A DNA stretch of 64,000 nt from Ruminococcaceae bacterium AM07-15. GTDB lineage: Bacteria > Bacillota > Clostridia > Oscillospirales > Butyricicoccaceae. Below, piece by piece: positions 59,874 to 64,000 of the stretch. How positions within the stretch are numbered: position 1 is the first letter of the stretch; each line of letters opens with the position of its first letter. A program made the position numbers and the translations under genes. Under the pieces are notes generated by a model. It did no database searches and was not told where the DNA came from. It saw only the letters and a list, made by a program, of their open reading frames with translations. The stretch spans positions 124,001-188,000 of the forward strand of contig QUDE01000001.1 of NCBI GenBank assembly GCA_003477405.1. Reading direction: 5' to 3'.

Positions 59874-61322
59874 TTGTCTTACCGCACTGTGACCATCAAA
59901 CTGCTGCCTCCCACGGCGAAAAAGCGTCAGGTGCTGGAAGAAGCCCAGCGCCGCTATTCCATGGCCCTGGAGGCCATTTTGCGGGCTTGCCGCCCTTATA
60001 GCCGTCAGGCGGAAGAGGAAGGGAAGCTGTTTTTCTGCCCCCGGGAAGTGCTGAAAAAGGCCGATGCCTTTCAGGCCCAGCCTTTCAAGGATGCTTTGCA
60101 GCGGGATGTCCAGGGCCTTGTGCGGGGATACCTGACCCGGAAAAAACGGGAAAAGCGGAGCACCTATCCAGTCTGCCGGACGGAAAAAGAAGATTTAGAG
60201 AGAATTTTGTCAGATTGGGACAATTTTTCCCCCTCAGAAATCTATACAAATCTCGATAAATATGATACGCTAAGACCGGTATCTTTTTGCCGTTACGCCG
60301 GAGGGAGGGATTATTCTATTCTCCGGGGTGAAAAAGGCAGAAGATATTATGGCAAGGTCTATCTGCTCAACCGGTCCGGGGCTTTGGAATGGGCCCCCTC
60401 GGAGGATTACCTCACCGATATCTACACCGGGGAGATCCTGCGGGAAAAACGAGGCAAGCGGCGGTATCTGCTGCTGCCCCTGGATGCGGGTCCATGGCAG
60501 CGGGAACACCTGCTCCAGGTGGAAAAAGGATTGGCCGTGCCCAAAAACGCGCTGCTTTTTGAGAAAAACGGCGCATACTATCTGTCTGTCAGGCTCTGGT
60601 ACCGGGACCCGGTGCCCTGCTCTCCCGCCTGCACCTTGGGGGTGGGACGCACGGAAAAGGGCCTGTGTCTGTGCGCCTGGGATGGAGAAAAAGAGGAATT
60701 CTGGCACATGGAACCGGCGGGGGAGGGAAAAGACGCCCTTTGTCGTCTGGCCGGGGATGTGTGCCGCCTGGCCAGCCGTCTCAGTGCCCTTCTGGTGGTG
60801 GAAAATACATCCAGAGGCAGCAAAAGTCTGCCGGGAGCTTCCTTTTCCTTGGCAGATTACCGGTTTGTGATAAAACTCCTTTGTCAGCGGGCACCGGCTT
60901 TGGGGCTGCTCTCTCCTGTGCCCATCGCAGGCAGCGGCCTTTATCAGAAATGCCCGGTGTGCGCCCAGCGCCGCCAGGGAAATGGCCGGCAGGGAGAGCG
61001 GTTCTTCTGCGTCAGCTGCGGGCATTCCCAGCCCTGGGAACAGGCGGCGGCCGCCTTTCTGGCCCGCAGCCCTGGACGGTATCAAAGCTCCCGCCTGCGG
61101 GTCAAGGTGACAAGGGTAGGGGGATTTCTCCGGTTCCGATGCCCGGCGCTGGAGGTCTTCTGGCAGGTGCGGGAGAGCCCTCAGGGAAAAGAGTGGTTTT
61201 GCCGCAGGGCCATGGAGCTTCTGGAAAAGCCGGATGGGGAGCTGACGCCCCGGCAGCGCAGCGTGAAGAAAAAGCTGCAATCGGCACCTCCGCCGGAGGG
61301 TGGATGGTTTTATTTTGTTTGA
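59874..61322 (+). CDS. TnpB-like (IS200/IS605 OrfB family) protein with degenerate RuvC active site
   Basis: A 482-aa TnpB/Cas12-like protein. The N-terminus YRTVTIKLLPPTAKKRQVLEE matches TnpB. The RuvC-I position reads LGVGRTEKG (residues 255-263), with Gly258 where TnpB has catalytic Asp. RuvC-II VVEN keeps Glu310. The zinc knuckle is Cys360/363 and Cys379/382. The RuvC-III position has Glu389 (PWEQAAAAF) in place of DxNAA Asp. The start is TTG at 59874 behind GGGGAGG, 14 bp after the SpoIIE-like gene. No tnpA or IS ends seen. Longer than typical TnpB (about 370-400 aa). Confidence 0.78.
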   Translation: MSYRTVTIKLLPPTAKKRQVLEEAQRRYSMALEAILRACRPYSRQAEEEGKLFFCPREVLKKADAFQAQPFKDALQRDVQGLVRGYLTRKKREKRSTYPVCRTEKEDLERILSDWDNFSPSEIYTNLDKYDTLRPVSFCRYAGGRDYSILRGEKGRRYYGKVYLLNRSGALEWAPSEDYLTDIYTGEILREKRGKRRYLLLPLDAGPWQREHLLQVEKGLAVPKNALLFEKNGAYYLSVRLWYRDPVPCSPACTLGVGRTEKGLCLCAWDGEKEEFWHMEPAGEGKDALCRLAGDVCRLASRLSALLVVENTSRGSKSLPGASFSLADYRFVIKLLCQRAPALGLLSPVPIAGSGLYQKCPVCAQRRQGNGRQGERFFCVSCGHSQPWEQAAAAFLARSPGRYQSSRLRVKVTRVGGFLRFRCPALEVFWQVRESPQGKEWFCRRAMELLEKPDGELTPRQRSVKKKLQSAPPPEGGWFYFV

Positions 61323-61329
61323 TACAGCC

Positions 61330-61410
61330 GGCGCGGCTGCCGCGCCGTGGGCTCCCGGCTTGGCGTGACCGGCCATGGGGCCCGCTCCCGCTGTGCGGGG
61401 CCGGCTTTTT
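61330..61410 (+). terminator. GC-rich structured 3' region and terminator after the TnpB-like gene
   Basis: A perfect hairpin GGCGCGG-CTG-CCGCGCC (61330-61346) is followed by segments that can fold in two ways: GGGC..CCGG with CCGG..GCCC, or CCGGC with GCCGG enclosing CCCGC/GCGGG. The region ends with TTTTT. It could be just a terminator, or the scaffold of a guide RNA, since TnpB guide RNAs are encoded at the 3' end of the gene. Confidence 0.55.
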
Positions 61411-61534
61411 ACAGACGGTGAAGGCAGCTATTAAATAATGGGCGCCGGGGTTTTCCCCCGGCACAGCCCCTTCTCATTTTTGTAAAACCCACAGCCTGGG
61501 AAACCGGGCGGGTGTGTTTTAAAGATAAGGCAAA

Positions 61535-61540
61535 TATAAT
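61535..61540 (+). promoter_or_regulatory. Possible -10 of the nfnAB operon
   Basis: TATAAT 18 bp before the ATG, with no good -35; it would give a very short leader. Confidence 0.35.
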
Positions 61541-61557
61541 AGATGAGGTGATTGAGA

Positions 61558-62412
61558 ATGTACAAGATTCTGCGTAGGGAAACCTTAAGCAGCAATGTTG
61601 TCCTGATGGATGTGGAAGCGCCGATGGTGGCCAAAAAGTGCCTGCCCGGCCAGTTCATCATCCTGAGAGTCAACGAGGAAGGCGAGCGCATCCCCCTGAC
61701 CATCGCACATTACGATCGGGAAAAGGGCGTTGTCACGATCATCTTCCAGACAGTTGGCGCCACCACCATGGAGCTGGCTGAGCTGAAGGAAGGGGAGTAC
61801 ATCCACGACTTTGTGGGTCCTCTGGGCAACCCCTCCGAGACCGAAGAGTTCAAGGGCAAGAAGGTTGCCGTTATCGGCGGCGGCCTGGGCTGCGCCATTG
61901 CCTGGCCTCAGGCCAAGGCCATCCATGAGGCCGGCGGCACTGTCCACATGATCGCCGGTTTCCGCACCAAGGAGATCGTCATGCTGGAAAACGAGATGCG
62001 CGCCAGCTGCGATGAGCTGTTCATGATGACCGACGACGGCACCTATGGCGAAAAGGGCTTTGTCACAAACAAGCTGGAGTCCCTGATCGAAAGCGGCGAG
62101 AAGTATGACGCCGTCATCGCCATCGGTCCCCTGGTGATGATGAAGTTCGTCTGCGTCCTCACCAAGAAGTACAACATCCCCACCATTGTTTCCATGAACC
62201 CCATTATGATCGACGGCACAGGCATGTGCGGCGGCTGCCGCCTGACTGTGGACGGCGAGACCAAGTTTGCTTGCGTGGACGGCCCGGACTTCGACGGCCA
62301 CAAGGTGGATTTCGACGAGACCATCCGTCGTTCCAGAATGTATTCCCAGCAGGAAGCTGCTGCTCGGGAAAAGCACGCTTGCAGAATGGAGGGTATGAAC
62401 AATGGCAAATAA
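61558..62412 (+). CDS. nfnA: NADH-dependent reduced ferredoxin:NADP+ oxidoreductase, subunit A
   Basis: A 284-aa FAD/2Fe-2S protein. An FAD-binding domain (PGQFIILRVNEEGERIPLTIA, about 34-54) precedes an NAD(P) domain (VAVIGGGLGCAIAWPQAKAI, about 103). The C-terminal 2Fe-2S site is GMCGGCRLTV...FACVDGPDF (about 222-245). ATG 61558 lies behind GAGGTG. It overlaps nfnB by 11 bp. NfnAB bifurcates electrons among NADPH, NAD+ and ferredoxin. Confidence 0.93.
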   Translation: MYKILRRETLSSNVVLMDVEAPMVAKKCLPGQFIILRVNEEGERIPLTIAHYDREKGVVTIIFQTVGATTMELAELKEGEYIHDFVGPLGNPSETEEFKGKKVAVIGGGLGCAIAWPQAKAIHEAGGTVHMIAGFRTKEIVMLENEMRASCDELFMMTDDGTYGEKGFVTNKLESLIESGEKYDAVIAIGPLVMMKFVCVLTKKYNIPTIVSMNPIMIDGTGMCGGCRLTVDGETKFACVDGPDFDGHKVDFDETIRRSRMYSQQEAAAREKHACRMEGMNNGK

Positions 62413-63793
62413 GAACATGAGCCTGGAAAAAACAAAGATGCCGGAGCAGGCTCCCGACGTAAGAAACAAGAACTTTGAAGAAGTGGCCCTGGGCTATACC
62501 GCCGAGATGGCCGTGGAAGAGGCCAATCGCTGCCTGGGCTGCAAGAATATGCCCTGCGTCAGCGGCTGCCCCGTGAATGTGCAGATTCCTCAGTTCATCG
62601 CTCTGGTGGCTGAGGGCAAGTTCGAGGAAGGCTATCAGAAGATCGCCGAGACCTCCACTCTGCCTGCCATCTGCGGCCGTGTCTGCCCCCAGGAGAACCA
62701 GTGCGAAGGCAAGTGCATCCGCGGCATCAAGGGCGAAAGCGTTGCCATCGGCCGTCTGGAGCGTTTCTGCGCCGACTGGCACATGGAGCACAGCACCGAA
62801 AAGCCCAAGAAGGTTCCTTCCAACGGCCATAAGGTTGCTGTTCTGGGCGCCGGCCCTGCCAGCCTGACCTGCGCTTCCGACCTGGTGCAGATGGGCTACG
62901 ATGTGACCATGCTGGAGGCTTTCCATGCCGCCGGCGGCGTTCTGATCTATGGTATTCCTGAGTTCCGTCTGCCCAAGGCCATCGTGGCCAAGGAAGTGGA
63001 GAACCTGGAGGCCATGGGCGTCAACATCCAGACCAATGTGGTGGTTGGCAAGTCCGTGTCCATCGAGGAGCTGAAGGAAGAGGGCTATGAGGCCATCTTC
63101 ATCGGCACTGGTGCTGGCCTGCCCTCCTTCATGGGCATCGAGGGCGAGAACCTCAACGGCGTGTTCTCCGCCAACGAGTACCTGACCCGTATCAACCTGA
63201 TGAAGGCTTATGACGGCAAGCACGACACCCCCATCTTCCACGCCAAGAAAGTGGCCGTGGTTGGCGGCGGCAATGTGGCTATGGACGCCGCTCGCTGCGC
63301 CAAGCGTATGGGCGCCGATGTGTCCATCGTTTATCGCCGTGGCCTGGAAGAGCTGCCCGCCCGTAAGGAAGAAGTCCATCACGCCATGGAAGAGGGCATC
63401 GACTTCAAGGTGCTGAACAACCCTGTGAAGATTCTGGGCAACGAAGAAGGCTGGGTCACCGGCATGGAAGTTGTTAAGATGGAACTGGGCGAGCCCGATG
63501 CTTCCGGCCGTCGCCGTCCCATTCCGGTGGAAGGCTCCAACTATGTGCTGGATGTGGACTGCGTTATCATGGCTCTGGGCACTTCTCCCAACCCCATCCT
63601 GAAGAAGAGCACCAACGGCCTGGAGACCAACAAGAAGGGCTGCATCTCCGCCGATGAAAACGGCAAGACTTCTCTGGAAGGCGTCTATGCTGGCGGCGAC
63701 GCCGTCACCGGCGCTGCCACCGTTATTCTGGCTATGGGCGCTGGCAAGACTGCGGCCAAGTCCATCGACGAGTACATCAAGTCCAAGAACTAA
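62402..63793 (+). CDS. nfnB: NADH-dependent reduced ferredoxin:NADP+ oxidoreductase, subunit B (GltD-like)
   Basis: A 463-aa protein homologous to the glutamate synthase small subunit. N-terminal Cys clusters CLGCKNMPCVSGCP (about 43) and CGRVCPQENQCEGKC (about 91) bind two 4Fe-4S clusters. FAD and NADPH Rossmann motifs are VLGAGPASLTCASDL (about 146) and VAVVGGGNVAMDAARCAKRM (about 285). No gltA large subunit is present, and pairing with nfnA makes NfnB the right call. Codons lean towards GCT/CGT/GTT, consistent with high expression. Confidence 0.93.
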   Translation: MANKNMSLEKTKMPEQAPDVRNKNFEEVALGYTAEMAVEEANRCLGCKNMPCVSGCPVNVQIPQFIALVAEGKFEEGYQKIAETSTLPAICGRVCPQENQCEGKCIRGIKGESVAIGRLERFCADWHMEHSTEKPKKVPSNGHKVAVLGAGPASLTCASDLVQMGYDVTMLEAFHAAGGVLIYGIPEFRLPKAIVAKEVENLEAMGVNIQTNVVVGKSVSIEELKEEGYEAIFIGTGAGLPSFMGIEGENLNGVFSANEYLTRINLMKAYDGKHDTPIFHAKKVAVVGGGNVAMDAARCAKRMGADVSIVYRRGLEELPARKEEVHHAMEEGIDFKVLNNPVKILGNEEGWVTGMEVVKMELGEPDASGRRRPIPVEGSNYVLDVDCVIMALGTSPNPILKKSTNGLETNKKGCISADENGKTSLEGVYAGGDAVTGAATVILAMGAGKTAAKSIDEYIKSKN

Positions 63794-63808
63794 GTGTTCA
63801 TAGAAAGC

Positions 63809-63838
63809 GGCGCGGCGGCTTTTCGCCGCGCCCTTTTT
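63809..63838 (+). terminator. Terminator of nfnAB
   Basis: GGCGCGGCG/CGCCGCGCC followed by CTTTTT. Confidence 0.9.
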
Positions 63839-63866
63839 CTGTTTTGCGGCAAGAGGAGGAAAAGGG

Positions 63867-64000
63867 ATGCGAGCAGAACATTTGGAGACTCCGGCGATTC
63901 TGATCAACCGGCCGGTGTTTGACAGCAATATGGAAAAAATGGCCCGGCTTCTGGCCCCGTTGAAAGTGGCCCTGCGCCCCCATTACAAGTCCCACAAAAG
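63867..64000 (+). CDS. D-threonine aldolase/DSD1-like PLP enzyme, N-terminal fragment (runs off the window)
   Basis: The 44 visible residues begin MRAEHLETPAILINRPVFDS and reach LRPHYKSHK. This is the typical opening of fold-type III PLP enzymes of the D-threonine aldolase / D-serine deaminase-like family (TPAxxID...LRPHxKxHK, where the PLP Lys lies). AAGAGGAGG precedes the ATG. The rest lies beyond the window. Confidence 0.8.
   Translation, partial: MRAEHLETPAILINRPVFDSNMEKMARLLAPLKVALRPHYKSHK

Noticed and set aside
59874..61322. An active insertion sequence (IS605/IS607)
   Set aside because: No tnpA or serine recombinase, no end hairpins or flanking repeats, an operon-like position, and two degenerate RuvC positions.
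62402..63793. Glutamate synthase small subunit (gltD)
   Set aside because: No large subunit is present. The direct overlap with an NfnA-type gene shows it is NfnB.

Overview
The window looks like chromosome from an anaerobic, spore-forming, fairly high-GC member of the Firmicutes, class Clostridia, most likely the Oscillospiraceae/Ruminococcaceae group. Reasons: sporulation genes (spmA, spmB, sleB), an electron-bifurcating-type [FeFe]-hydrogenase operon, NfnAB, a T-box leader, BlaI/M56 regulation, SigA-type promoters (TTGACA-17-TATAAT) and strong GGAGG ribosome binding sites. I saw no rRNA, tRNA or CRISPR array, and no intact insertion sequence.

Layout. 1-6.6 kb: partial MATE transporter with a switch-like leader, an MFS transporter, then a forward group (HD hydrolase, alanyl-tRNA editing protein, small ORF, HAD phosphatase, D-aminoacylase-like amidohydrolase). 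6.7-7.3 kb: an apparent isoleucine T-box leader in front of one unknown 96-aa gene. 7.3-17.9 kb: a long minus-strand translation operon, rimP-nusA-ylxR-ylxQ-infB-rbfA-nrnA-truB-ribF, continuing into an M20 peptidase, a ComEC-type metallo-beta-lactamase and a DUF3006 gene. 18-21.4 kb: membrane protein, DUF4358 lipoprotein, a highly structured 173-bp intergenic element, and a ferredoxin-type aldo/keto reductase. 21.5-23.5 kb: M56 sensor and BlaI repressor with operator. 23.6-31 kb: minus-strand operon of a GlmU-like acetyltransferase, prs, pth (apparent ATT start), mfd and a PrsA-like foldase. 31.2-41.7 kb: a DnaD protein fused to a DnaC-type N-terminus, two tandem M20 amidohydrolases, rny, sleB, two RNA-modification methyltransferases, spmAB. 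41.9-51.3 kb: AbrB-like regulator, DUF1836 protein, TSUP permease, glutaminase, peptide-binding lipoprotein, two flavodoxin-fold proteins, an orphan DppB permease and a second MATE transporter.

51.9-63.8 kb is the redox region. A NuoE-NuoF-HydA operon with a small 2Fe-2S protein encodes a soluble bifurcating-type hydrogenase. A second operon encodes an HydS-type sensory hydrogenase-PAS protein, a SpoIIE-like protein that has lost its metal-binding Asp, and a TnpB-like protein whose RuvC-I Asp is replaced by Gly and RuvC-III Asp by Glu. NfnAB follows. The HydS / dead-phosphatase / dead-TnpB operon is the most unusual thing here: it could be an RNA-guided regulator domesticated into a hydrogen-sensing pathway.

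A second notable feature is a dispersed structured repeat, with copies downstream of sleB and of the second MATE gene. The copies keep invariant loops but have compensatory stem changes. Each lies between two direct copies of the host gene's own terminator hairpin, which suggests a small terminator-targeting mobile element.
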